Source: WHSO01 sp050485485 (GTDB taxonomy: Bacteria > Pseudomonadota > Alphaproteobacteria > SMXQ01). From it: a stretch of DNA of 33,547 nt. This document shows positions 24,292-32,043 of this stretch, piece after piece. The notes beneath the pieces are model-generated. The model was not told the origin of the DNA, searched no databases, and saw only the letters and a list, made by a program, of their open reading frames with translations. The DNA lies in contig JBJHBM010000025.1 in assembly GCA_050485485.1 (NCBI GenBank), forward strand, positions 1-33,547, in the 5' to 3' direction. Position 1 is the first letter of the stretch, and each line of letters begins with the position of its first letter. Position numbers and translations under genes: made by a program.

Positions 24292-27213
24292 TCACGCGCG
24301 CGGCCCTTTCCGACGCGATGGCGTCGAAGAGCTCGACCCCCCCGCAGGCCGCGCGCGGCGGGTTGTGCCCTTCTCCGCGCGGACGGCCTTTTTCGACGGT
24401 GCCGGAGATTCAGTTTTCCTGGGAGGCGGGCTTTCCTCCTCGGCCTCGGGCTCGCGCACCGCTTCCAGCAGGCGTTCGCGAATGGTCTCAAGACGGCTCT
24501 CGTGGGTAAGCTTCAGGCCGAACAGGTCCTTGACGTAGAACACGTCTACCGCGCGCGTGCCGTAGGTGGAGATCTTGGCCGAGGAAATCTGCAAGTTGAG
24601 CTCGCTCATGGCTGCCGTCACGTCATAGAGGAAGCCCGGCCGGTCGCGGCCGTTGACCTCGATCACCGTATGAGTGCTGGAGGCCTTGTTGTCGATCAGC
24701 ACACGCGGCGCATCGCGGAACACCCGGGTCCGGGACGGCAGCACCGCCTTGAGCCGGAGCTTGCGGCCAAGGCGGCGGTTGCGGCTGATTACCTTGTCGA
24801 GCGTGTCGCGCAGCCGTTTCTGTGCGCCAGGCTCGGTCACGGCACGGCCGTCCACGTCCTGCACCCAGAAGCTGTCGAGCGCCATCCCATCCGTCATGGT
24901 GAAGATTTTGGCATCGACGATGTTGGCGCCCGCAAGCGCAATGGCGCCTGCGATGCGCGAGAACAGCCCGACGTCGTCGAGTGTATGGACCGTCACTTCC
25001 GTCACGGCGCGGAATTCGTCCGCGTGCAGATCGATGCTGAGGAGCGCACCCGAGCGTCGTGCCGCGCGCACAATGGCCGCATGGCGCACGTGGGTACCGG
25101 CGTCGAAGGCGAGCCAGTAGGGCGGATAGCCCAGCGCCGCGAAATCCTCGAACTCGGCATCGCTCCAGTCCGGCAGGCGTTGCCTCAGCGCGGCCTTGGC
25201 GGCGGCGACGCGCTCGGCGCGGGCGCGGCCCGATTGTTCGCCCGACATCACGGCGTCCGCAGCGAAATAGAGCTCGCGCAGCAGCGCTGCCTTCCAGCCG
25301 TTCCAGACGTTGGGGCCGACCGCACGGATGTCGGCGACGGTCAGGCACAGGAGCAGGCGCAGGCGCTCCGGAGACTGCACCACCTCGACGAAATCGGAGA
25401 CGGTGCGCGGGTCGTCCACGTCGCGCTTGAACGCAGTATGGGACATGAAGAGATGGTGGCGTACCAACCAAGCGACGGTTTCCGTCTCCTCCGAGGTGAG
25501 GCCGAGGCGGGGCCCGAGGCGCTTGGCGATCTTCTCGCCCAGCACCGAGTGGTCGCCGCCGCGACCCTTGGCGATGTCGTGCAGCAGCAGCGCGACATAG
25601 AGCGCGCGGCGCGAACTGACCTTGTGGATCACCTCGCTCGCTACCGGCATCACGTCCTTGAGATCGCCGTCCTCGATGCGGTGGAGGATGCCGAGCGCGA
25701 AGATGGTGTGCTCGTCCACCGTATAGACATGGTACATATCGTGCTGCATCTGGGCGACGACGCGCCCGAAATCGGGCACGAAGCGGCCGAATACGCCGGC
25801 CTCGTTCATGCGCCGTAGCATGACCTCCGGATTCCGCTCCGCGGCGAGCAGATCGAGGAATAGGCGGTTGGCCTCCTTGTTGCGACGCAGCTTGTCACCG
25901 ATCAACGGCAGCGAGCGCGTCAGCAGCTTGAGGGTCGCCGGATGGATATCCGCGTCTTCCTTCTGCGCGACGTGGAACAGGCGCAGCATGGCGACCGGAT
26001 CGTCCTGGAACGCGGTGTCGGCGGCGACGCGGAGACGCCCGCGTTCGATCACGAAACCGTCCACCTTGCGCTCGCCCGTGCCGAAGAACGGGAAGCGCAA
26101 TCTGGGACGGCGGCGCTGCTGGTCCTCGAGCGCCGCGCAGAAGATCCGGGTGAGCCCGCCCACCTCCTTGGCCCACAGGAAGTAGTGCTTCATGAAGCGC
26201 TCGACCCCGCGCGTGCCAGCGTGGTCGGTATAGCCCATCAGCGCCGCCACGCGCTCCTGCATGTCGAAGGTGAGGCGGTCCTCCTCGCGGCCGGTCAGGT
26301 AATGGAGGTGGCAGCGCACCGTCCAGAAGAAATCCTGGGCCTTGGCGAATCGGCGCGCCTCGCGTTCCGAGATCATGCCGAGCTCCACCATGCGCGAGAC
26401 GTCGTCCACGCCGTAGATGTACTTCGCGATCCAGAACAACGTGTGCAGATCGCGCAGCCCACCCTTGCCTTCCTTGATGTTGGGTTCGAGCACGTAGCGC
26501 GAATCGCCGACGCGCTTGTGGCGCTCGTCGCGCTCGGCGAGCTTGGCCTCGACGTAGGCTGGGCCGGTGCCTTCCACCACCTCAGCGCGGAAGCGGCGGC
26601 GCAGGCTTTCGTAGAGGTCGCGGTCGCCGGCCACGAGGCGTGATTCGAGCAGCGCCGTGCGGATCGTCACGTCCTCGCGCGCGAGCCGGATGCAGTCGTC
26701 CACCGAGCGCGTCGCCTGGCCCACCTTGAAGCCGAGGTCCCACAGGAAATAGAGGATGTATTCCACCACCTGCTCGGAATAGGGCGTCTTCTTGTAGGGC
26801 AGCACAAACAGCAGATCTATGTCCGAGTGGGGCGCAAGCTCGGCGCGGCCGTAGCCGCCCTGCGCCACCAGCGCCATGCGTTCGCCCTTGGTCGGGTTCG
26901 CGCGCGGAAATATCGCGGCGGTGACGAAGTCGTGCAGGCCCGCGACCAGTGCGTCCACCGCTCGGGTGTTGGCCGCGACCACCTCGGCGCCGGAGAGGCG
27001 ATGGGCGGTGAAGTCGTCGCGGACGGCGGCGCGGGCACGGTCGATCTCGGTGCGGGCGAGGGCCAGGGCGGCAGCGCGCAATTCGCCCGCCGGGCGCGCG
27101 GCGGCGAGCCGGCCGAGGGCCGCGGAAAAGCCCGCGAGCAGCGGCTTTGCGGCGCTGCGGGCGGGGCCGGGGCGGGCGCGGGGCCGGGCGGTAACGAGGG
27201 CGGTTTCGGTCAT
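24292..27213 (-). CDS. glnD: Bifunctional PII uridylyltransferase/uridylyl-removing enzyme
   Basis: GlnD senses glutamine and modifies PII proteins to control nitrogen metabolism. The 973-residue protein has the nucleotidyltransferase signature GGYGRAELAPHSDIDLLFV (119-137), a nitrogen-regulator linker domain, an HD phosphohydrolase domain near residue 550 (LLLHDIAKGRGGDHS), and two C-terminal ACT domains (near 730 and 850). A final tail of about 45 residues is basic, Ser/Pro-rich and probably disordered. The ATG lacks a strong Shine-Dalgarno. A possible -10, CATACT, lies at 27269-27274 with a poor -35. It is divergent from the isochorismatase-like gene. Confidence 0.97.
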   Translation of the reverse strand: MTETALVTARPRARPGPARSAAKPLLAGFSAALGRLAAARPAGELRAAALALARTEIDRARAAVRDDFTAHRLSGAEVVAANTRAVDALVAGLHDFVTAAIFPRANPTKGERMALVAQGGYGRAELAPHSDIDLLFVLPYKKTPYSEQVVEYILYFLWDLGFKVGQATRSVDDCIRLAREDVTIRTALLESRLVAGDRDLYESLRRRFRAEVVEGTGPAYVEAKLAERDERHKRVGDSRYVLEPNIKEGKGGLRDLHTLFWIAKYIYGVDDVSRMVELGMISEREARRFAKAQDFFWTVRCHLHYLTGREEDRLTFDMQERVAALMGYTDHAGTRGVERFMKHYFLWAKEVGGLTRIFCAALEDQQRRRPRLRFPFFGTGERKVDGFVIERGRLRVAADTAFQDDPVAMLRLFHVAQKEDADIHPATLKLLTRSLPLIGDKLRRNKEANRLFLDLLAAERNPEVMLRRMNEAGVFGRFVPDFGRVVAQMQHDMYHVYTVDEHTIFALGILHRIEDGDLKDVMPVASEVIHKVSSRRALYVALLLHDIAKGRGGDHSVLGEKIAKRLGPRLGLTSEETETVAWLVRHHLFMSHTAFKRDVDDPRTVSDFVEVVQSPERLRLLLCLTVADIRAVGPNVWNGWKAALLRELYFAADAVMSGEQSGRARAERVAAAKAALRQRLPDWSDAEFEDFAALGYPPYWLAFDAGTHVRHAAIVRAARRSGALLSIDLHADEFRAVTEVTVHTLDDVGLFSRIAGAIALAGANIVDAKIFTMTDGMALDSFWVQDVDGRAVTEPGAQKRLRDTLDKVISRNRRLGRKLRLKAVLPSRTRVFRDAPRVLIDNKASSTHTVIEVNGRDRPGFLYDVTAAMSELNLQISSAKISTYGTRAVDVFYVKDLFGLKLTHESRLETIRERLLEAVREPEAEEESPPPRKTESPAPSKKAVRAEKGTTRRARPAGGSSSSTPSRRKGPRA

Positions 27214-27315
27214 GTTCCGAGGGCGGCGGGGGCGCTCAGGGGCGGCCGGTTGTGGGAATCGCGGGCGCAGTATGGCACAAAACGAGGGCTTTCAGGCACG
27301 ATTGAAGGGCTTTCC

Positions 27316-27828
27316 GTGATCCCGCTCGTCATCATCGACGTGCAGAAAGGTTTCATCGGCGCCGCCACGGCCCATGTTCCGGCGCGCGCGGCGGCGCTCC
27401 AGCAGGCTTACGAGGTGGTCCTCGCCACCCGCTTCGTCAACCCGGAGGGCTCCCCCCACCGCCGCCTGATCGGCTGGCGCCGGTTCGCCCCCGGCAGCCC
27501 CGACGCGGCGCTCGCGTTCGCGCCCCGCGCGGGCGTCGCGGTGCTGGACAAGACCACCTATTCGGCGGGCGACACCGACCTGCTCGCGCGGCTCCGCGCC
27601 CTCGGCGCGACCGAAGTGCACCTGTGCGGCATCGCCACCGACAACTGCGTGCTGGCGACCGCCGTGGCGCTGTTCGAGGCGGGCCTGCGCCCGGTGGTGC
27701 TGGCCGATGCCTGCGGCTCCCACGCGGGCGCGGACTACCACGACTGGGGGCTCCGCATCCTGCGCCGCCTGATCGGCCCGGCCCAGGTGGTGGAGGGCAC
27801 GCCCGGCGGCGACCCCGTCGTGACCTAG
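27316..27828 (+). CDS. Isochorismatase-like cysteine hydrolase
   Basis: The 170-residue protein starts at a GTG with GAAGGG six bases upstream. The catalytic triad of the family is visible: Asp8 in VIIDVQKGF, Lys79 in VLDKTTYS and Cys111 in GIATDNCVLATA. Members include nicotinamidases, biuret hydrolase and other small amide hydrolases as well as isochorismatases; the triad with Cys favours amide hydrolysis. The substrate is unknown. It is convergent with the FMN dehydrogenase gene, six bases apart, and lies at the glnD end of the accessory cluster. Confidence 0.88.
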   Translation: MIPLVIIDVQKGFIGAATAHVPARAAALQQAYEVVLATRFVNPEGSPHRRLIGWRRFAPGSPDAALAFAPRAGVAVLDKTTYSAGDTDLLARLRALGATEVHLCGIATDNCVLATAVALFEAGLRPVVLADACGSHAGADYHDWGLRILRRLIGPAQVVEGTPGGDPVVT

Positions 27829-27834
27829 ACAAAG

Positions 27835-28968
27835 CTAATAGGTGCCGCGGTCCCAGCGGTCGAAGGCCTCGCCCGCCACCGGGAAGGCCGACCACGCCGA
27901 GGGCGGGTTCATGGGCACGACGCCATGGTGGAGGTGCGCGGCCGTCAGCTCGTCGAGCCGGTTGATGCCGAGCAGCGCCATGTTGAGCTTGATCTCGGCC
28001 TCCAGGATCTCGAAGGCGCGCACCACCCCCGCCTCGCCGCCGGCCGCCAGCGCCCAGCCCTGGAGCTTGCCGACCGCGACCGCGTCGGCGCCCAGCGCGA
28101 GCGCCTTGAGCACGTCGGTGCCGCGCACGAAGCCGCCGTCGATGACGATCGGCAGCCGTCCCTTCACCGCCTCCGCCACCTCGGGCAGGCAGGCGAGCGC
28201 GCCGCGCCCGTGGTCCATCTGGCGCCCGCCGTGGTTCGACACCCACACCACGTCGACGGTGCCGCGCGCGACCGCCAGCGCCGCGTCCTCGGCGGTGGCG
28301 ATGCCCTTCACCATCATCGTGAGGCCGCAGTGCCTCTTGCAGGCGTCGATGAAATCCCAGGTCAGCAGCGCGCGATGCTTCCACTCGTCGTCGAGGTTGA
28401 TGCCCTCGAGGTTGGCGCGCTGGGCGAAGGCGCGGCGGTTGAAGCGGTTGTGCTGGTCGCGCTCGCGCCGCCCGTAATGGGCCACGTCCACGGTGACCAC
28501 GAGCGCGTCGTAGCCCGCCGCCGCCACCCGGTCGAGGGTGCGCCTGACCCAGTCCATGTCGCCCCGGATGTAGAGCTGGAAGGTCTTGTAGCCCTTGGTC
28601 TCCTTCGCGCAGTCCTCGAGCGACGGGTTCGACATGATGGAGACCGCGGCCATCGAACCGAAGCGGTCCATGGCGCGCACCACCGGCAGGTTGCCGCCCG
28701 GGTCCATCAGGTGGAGCGAGCCGATCGGCGCGCAGATCACCGGGATGCGCAGCTTGCGGCCGAGGAAGGTGGCGGAAGCGTCGGGGTCGGGCACGCTCAC
28801 CAGCACGCGCGGGCGGAACGCCACCTGGTCGAGGCACCAGCGGTTGCGCTTGAGCGTGGTCTCCGATTCGGCGCCGCCCGAGAGGTAGTCCCACACCGCG
28901 GGCGAGAGGCGCTTCTTCGCCTCGATCACGATCTCCTGCTGGGTCAGCGCCTTGCTCACGTCGTCCAT
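27835..28968 (-). CDS. FMN-dependent alpha-hydroxy acid dehydrogenase
   Basis: The 377-residue protein belongs to the lactate dehydrogenase/glycolate oxidase family. FMN and substrate residues are visible: Tyr28 in WDYLSGGAE, Gln131 and Tyr133 in FQLYIRG, Lys221 in MVKGIAT, and the catalytic His246 with Arg249 in VSNHGGRQMD. IVIDGGFVRGTDVLKALALGA is the phosphate-binding part. The segment MDPGGNLPVVRAMDRFG differs from the usual lactate-specific sequence, so the natural 2-hydroxy acid is unknown. There is no membrane anchor beyond the usual family segments. The gene is divergent from the racemase-family gene. Confidence 0.9.
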   Translation of the reverse strand: MDDVSKALTQQEIVIEAKKRLSPAVWDYLSGGAESETTLKRNRWCLDQVAFRPRVLVSVPDPDASATFLGRKLRIPVICAPIGSLHLMDPGGNLPVVRAMDRFGSMAAVSIMSNPSLEDCAKETKGYKTFQLYIRGDMDWVRRTLDRVAAAGYDALVVTVDVAHYGRRERDQHNRFNRRAFAQRANLEGINLDDEWKHRALLTWDFIDACKRHCGLTMMVKGIATAEDAALAVARGTVDVVWVSNHGGRQMDHGRGALACLPEVAEAVKGRLPIVIDGGFVRGTDVLKALALGADAVAVGKLQGWALAAGGEAGVVRAFEILEAEIKLNMALLGINRLDELTAAHLHHGVVPMNPPSAWSAFPVAGEAFDRWDRGTY

Positions 28969-29010
28969 CGTCGGGGCCCCCTCGTTCCGTGTTCTTGTAT
29001 CGCGTCCTTG

Positions 29011-29040
29011 TTGCCACCGCCGCCCGCCCTTGGCAATACT
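29011..29040 (+). promoter_or_regulatory. Candidate promoter for the racemase/SDR genes
   Basis: TTGCCA and AATACT are separated by 18 bases. The predicted start near 29047 gives a leader of about 60 bases that contains repeated GGCGCC and a palindrome at the ribosome binding site. Confidence 0.5.
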
Positions 29041-29090
29041 GGCGCCGGAAACCTGAGAAAGAGAAAGAGGCGGGCGCCCGCGACGGCGCC

Positions 29091-29104
29091 GCCTCCCGGG
29101 AGGC
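29091..29104 (+). promoter_or_regulatory. Palindromic ribosome binding site of the racemase-family gene
   Basis: The 14-base GCCTCCCGGGAGGC is perfectly self-complementary and contains the GGGAGG that precedes the ATG at 29109. Base pairing within it or between transcripts could limit translation initiation. Confidence 0.4.
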
Positions 29105-29108
29105 CGCC

Positions 29109-29912
29109 ATGGCCGACATCGCCGACCCCGCCCCCGCGGCCGCTTCCGATGGCGCCCACGCCGCCGCGCGCCCCGCCGTGCTGGCGACCCCGCGCGCCCG
29201 GCTCGGCCTCATCATCCCGTCCTCCAACCGCCTGGCCGAGCCGCAGTTCCGCCACTACGCGCCCGCCGCGCTCGGCATCCACGTCACGCGCCTGCGCATG
29301 ACCGGGCCGTGGCACCGCCCGCTCCCCGAGACCCACGACGCGATCCGCATGGCGGCGGGCGCGCTCGCCGACGCGCGCTGCGACGCCATCGCCTTCCACT
29401 GCACCGGCGGCGCGATGGAGGACGGGCCCGAAGCCGAGGCCGCGGTGGTGGAGCTGATCCGCGCCGAGACCGGGGCGCTGGCGCTCGCCACGGGTCAGGC
29501 CGTGGTCGCGGCGCTCCAGAACCTCGCGATCCGCCGGCTGGTGCTGGCGACCCCCTACCGCCAGTCGGTCAACGACGCCGAACGCGCCTACCTGACGGCG
29601 CTCGGCTTCGAGGTGGTCCACGACGTGACCCTGGGCCTGCGCGGCGGCGACGACTACATCGCGGTCGCGCCCGCGCGCTGGCGCGCGCTCGGCCTCGAAG
29701 CGATGGCGCGCCATCCGGAGGCGGACGGGCTGTTCCTGTCCTGCACCAACACCACCCAGATCGAGGTGGTGGCCGAGCTCGAGCGGCTGACGGGCCGCGC
29801 CTGCGTCAATTCCAACCAGGCGGTGCTGTGGGCCGCGACCCGCGCGCTCGCGCCGAAGCTCGGCGGCTGGCCGCGCCTCGGCGGGCTCGGGCGCCTGTTC
29901 GGCAACGCCTGA
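29109..29912 (+). CDS. Asp/Glu racemase superfamily enzyme (maleate isomerase / arylmalonate decarboxylase-like)
   Basis: The 267-residue protein starts at the ATG at 29109 after a GGGAGG; the first 28 residues are Ala/Pro-rich. Family features are RLGLIIPSSNRLAEPQF (31-47), a first cysteine in FHCTGGAMEDG (Cys98), ATPYRQSVN (147-155), and a second cysteine in FLSCTNTTQIEV (Cys212). Maleate isomerases and racemases of this superfamily use two cysteines, whereas arylmalonate decarboxylase keeps only one, so isomerisation or racemisation is favoured over decarboxylation. The actual substrate is unknown. It shares orientation with the SDR gene 74 bases downstream. Confidence 0.83.
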   Translation: MADIADPAPAAASDGAHAAARPAVLATPRARLGLIIPSSNRLAEPQFRHYAPAALGIHVTRLRMTGPWHRPLPETHDAIRMAAGALADARCDAIAFHCTGGAMEDGPEAEAAVVELIRAETGALALATGQAVVAALQNLAIRRLVLATPYRQSVNDAERAYLTALGFEVVHDVTLGLRGGDDYIAVAPARWRALGLEAMARHPEADGLFLSCTNTTQIEVVAELERLTGRACVNSNQAVLWAATRALAPKLGGWPRLGGLGRLFGNA

Positions 29913-29920
29913 GCCCCGCC

Positions 29921-29970
29921 ACGACGCCGAACGACGCATAACGAACGACGGACGACAACGGACAACGACA
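29921..29970 (+). repeat. Degenerate ACGACG repeats between racemase and SDR genes
   Basis: Units related to ACGACG, ACGAACG and GACAACG recur across about 50 bases, just before the GGGGGAGG ribosome binding site of the SDR gene. The run is low-complexity with no clear unit boundary. No function is evident. Confidence 0.4.
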
Positions 29971-29986
29971 GGGGGAGGACAGTCGC

Positions 29987-30844
29987 ATGGCGGGCATCGA
30001 TCTCACCGGCAAGGTCGCCATCGTCACCGGCGCGAGCCGGGGCATGGGGCGCGAGATGGCGGACGCCATCGTCGCGGCGGGCGGGCGCGCGGGGCTCCTG
30101 AGCCCAGACGTGGACGAGCTCGAGCGTACGGTCGCGGAGATCGAATCCGCGCGCGGCGCAGGGCGGGCCATCGCGCTGCCCTACGGCATCGCCGACTACG
30201 CCCAGTGCGAGCGCGCCCGCGACGACACGCTCGCGGCCTTCGGCGCGCTCCACATGGTCGTGAACAACGCGGCCCTCGGCCAGCTCAACGTGGTGCCGAA
30301 GGACGCCACCGACACCTCCATCGCGTTCTGGGAGACCGACCCCGCGCGCTGGGCACAGGTGATCGAGGTCAACGTGGTCGGCACCTACAACATGTGCCGC
30401 GCGGTCGCGCCGCACCTGATCGCCCAGAACTGGGGACGCATCGTCAACGTCACCACCTCGCTCGGCACCATGCAGCGCGCCGGCAACGCGCCCTACGGCC
30501 CGTCCAAGGGTGCGATCGAGGCCGAGACGCTGATCTTCGCCGAGGACCTGGCGGGCACCGGCGTCACCTGCAACTCGCTGATCCCGGGCGGCGCGGCGGC
30601 GACCGCCTTCGTGCCGAAGAACTATCTCACCGACCGCAAGCTGGTGGCACCCGCCGTCATGCGCGCGCCGATCGTGTGGCTCGCCTCGGAGCTGTCCGAC
30701 GGCCACACCGGGGGGCGCTACGTCGCCAACCGCTGGGATGATTCGCTGCCGCCCGAGCGCGCCGCCGCCGCCGCGCTGGAGGCGCCGGTCTATCGCACCC
30801 CCGAGGGCGCGAGCCGCGCCAGCCGGGAATGGAACCGGGCGTAG
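29987..30844 (+). CDS. Short-chain dehydrogenase/reductase (SDR)
   Basis: The 285-residue protein is a classical SDR with a C-terminal extension. The nucleotide-binding TGASRGMG is at residues 14-21, NNAA at 93-96, the catalytic Ser at 158, and Y-x3-K as Tyr170 and Lys174. The segment after the second strand (LLSPDVDELE) gives no clear NAD/NADP preference. The ribosome binding site GGGGGAGG is strong. Position after the racemase-family gene suggests action on the same carbon skeleton, for example interconverting a hydroxy and a keto group; this is inference. Confidence 0.9.
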   Translation: MAGIDLTGKVAIVTGASRGMGREMADAIVAAGGRAGLLSPDVDELERTVAEIESARGAGRAIALPYGIADYAQCERARDDTLAAFGALHMVVNNAALGQLNVVPKDATDTSIAFWETDPARWAQVIEVNVVGTYNMCRAVAPHLIAQNWGRIVNVTTSLGTMQRAGNAPYGPSKGAIEAETLIFAEDLAGTGVTCNSLIPGGAAATAFVPKNYLTDRKLVAPAVMRAPIVWLASELSDGHTGGRYVANRWDDSLPPERAAAAALEAPVYRTPEGASRASREWNRA

Positions 30845-30869
30845 GGACCGGAGGACGGGCGGGCGGGCG

Positions 30870-31661
30870 CTACTCCGCCGCCGCCGCCACGGCCCTCTCC
30901 AGCGCCCGCGCGTCGTCCACGCCGGCGACGACGATGTCGGTGCGCTCGAACAGGACGCTGCGGACGCTGCGGCCCTCGATCACCAGGTAGCTCCGGGCGG
31001 CGCCGTCGGGCGGCGCCGGTGCCGACTTGTCCCCAGGCCCGTGCCCTGACCGGTCCCGGGAGGGGCCGGCGGGACGCGCCGTCGCGCGCTTCAGCACCAG
31101 GCGCGCGAGCGCGCCGTCCCGCGACAGGTCGAGATGCGCCAGCTCCCCCGTGTAGGCGAGGGGGCGGCCCGCTTCGTCCAAGATGTCGGTCGCGACGTCG
31201 CAGGCCACGTAGACGCCGGCCCCGCGCCGGGGCCGGACCAGGTCGTGGGCCCAGCCGTGCCCGGCCGCGCCGGAAACGCGCCGGCGCCCCCGCGCGATCC
31301 GGAGGCCGGCCGCGAGGCCGAGGCCGAGCAGGCCGCCGAAGACCGTCACGCCCATCAGGTAGATCAGGTACGACGACAGGCGCGCGCGCAGGAACTCCCA
31401 CGCCATCAGGGTGTCCAGGGTGTGCAGGATGACCAGGGGATGCAGCGTCCAGCTCACCCACGAGCTCGCGACCTCCAGGAGCAGGACGAGGGCGGAGAGA
31501 TGGACGAGCCCCGCCACGAGCAACGCGACGGCGATCTCCGCCAGCGCGCCGGGGCGCCCGGCGTCGCGGGCATGTCCGCCCACGGCGTAGAGGCCGACGA
31601 AGAAGGCCATGCCCGGCAGCAGGAACGCGACCAGAAGCATGGTGGTACCCGCCAGAACCAT
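30870..31661 (-). CDS. Unrecognised membrane protein with a C-terminal soluble domain
   Basis: The 263-residue protein starts with a hydrophobic segment (about 3-28), followed by further membrane segments near 38-65 and 95-120. A cytoplasmic-looking half follows, with HGWAHDLVRPRRGAGVYVACDVA, a strand-rich region, a Pro/Ser/Arg-rich linker (about 190-215) and a final YLVIEGRSVRSVLFERTDIVV segment. It loosely recalls the DUF6338 group, but I cannot confirm that. It is the second gene after a 71-residue protein 31 bases upstream, both probably from the promoter at 31943-31971. It converges on the SDR gene. Confidence 0.7.
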   Translation of the reverse strand: MVLAGTTMLLVAFLLPGMAFFVGLYAVGGHARDAGRPGALAEIAVALLVAGLVHLSALVLLLEVASSWVSWTLHPLVILHTLDTLMAWEFLRARLSSYLIYLMGVTVFGGLLGLGLAAGLRIARGRRRVSGAAGHGWAHDLVRPRRGAGVYVACDVATDILDEAGRPLAYTGELAHLDLSRDGALARLVLKRATARPAGPSRDRSGHGPGDKSAPAPPDGAARSYLVIEGRSVRSVLFERTDIVVAGVDDARALERAVAAAAE

Positions 31662-31692
31662 TGGCTGCCCCCTGCGACGGCGCCGAAGGGAC

Positions 31693-31908
31693 TCAGGTTG
31701 CGGCGCCCGTCCGCTCTTCGCCCGTCGCCTTCCGAGGCCGGCGACGCGGGTCCCGCCGGTCCTCGATGTAGCCGATCACGTCCGCGAGCCGGGCCGCGCC
31801 GTCCCGCGCCACCGCGCCTATGGCCCTGCGGACGAGAGCGGCGTCGCCGTAGGCGACGATCACCAGCTTGTCCACCAGCGCCGCGTCCTTCCGCGTCACG
31901 ATCCGCAT
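31693..31908 (-). CDS. Small protein of unknown function, 71 residues
   Basis: The protein starts at the ATG at 31908 with GGGAG about eight bases upstream. The frame continues upstream to 32016, but the promoter lies inside that extension, so the shorter form is preferred. Residues 1-47 look like a compact alpha/beta unit (MRIVTRKDAALVDKLVIVAYGD, then LADVIGYIEDR); the C-terminal 22 residues are Arg-rich and probably disordered. I do not recognise the family. Its closeness to the membrane protein gene suggests a shared operon. Confidence 0.6.
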   Translation of the reverse strand: MRIVTRKDAALVDKLVIVAYGDAALVRRAIGAVARDGAARLADVIGYIEDRRDPRRRPRKATGEERTGAAT

Positions 31909-31942
31909 CGCCCGCTCCCGGCCGCACGTTCCCGGAACTGTC

Positions 31943-31971
31943 AGTATGGGACGCGGGGGCGCCGGATTCAA
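31943..31971 (-). promoter_or_regulatory. Candidate promoter for the small-protein/membrane-protein pair
   Basis: TTGAAT and CATACT are separated by exactly 17 bases on the minus strand, with a start predicted near 31936 and a leader of about 28 bases. An AT-rich imperfect palindrome with TTGAT/ATCAA arms lies upstream at about 31998-32015, just after the mutS stop. Confidence 0.6.
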
Positions 31972-32043
31972 CCGCCGATCCCGCCGCCTGCCACCCGATT
32001 GATCGTTATATATCAAGAGCTTGCCGGGAGGCCGCGCGCCCGG

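Noticed and set aside
24502..25818. Plus-strand open frame of 438 codons within glnD
   Set aside because: Antisense shadow of glnD with His/Arg/Asp-rich composition and no recognisable domain.
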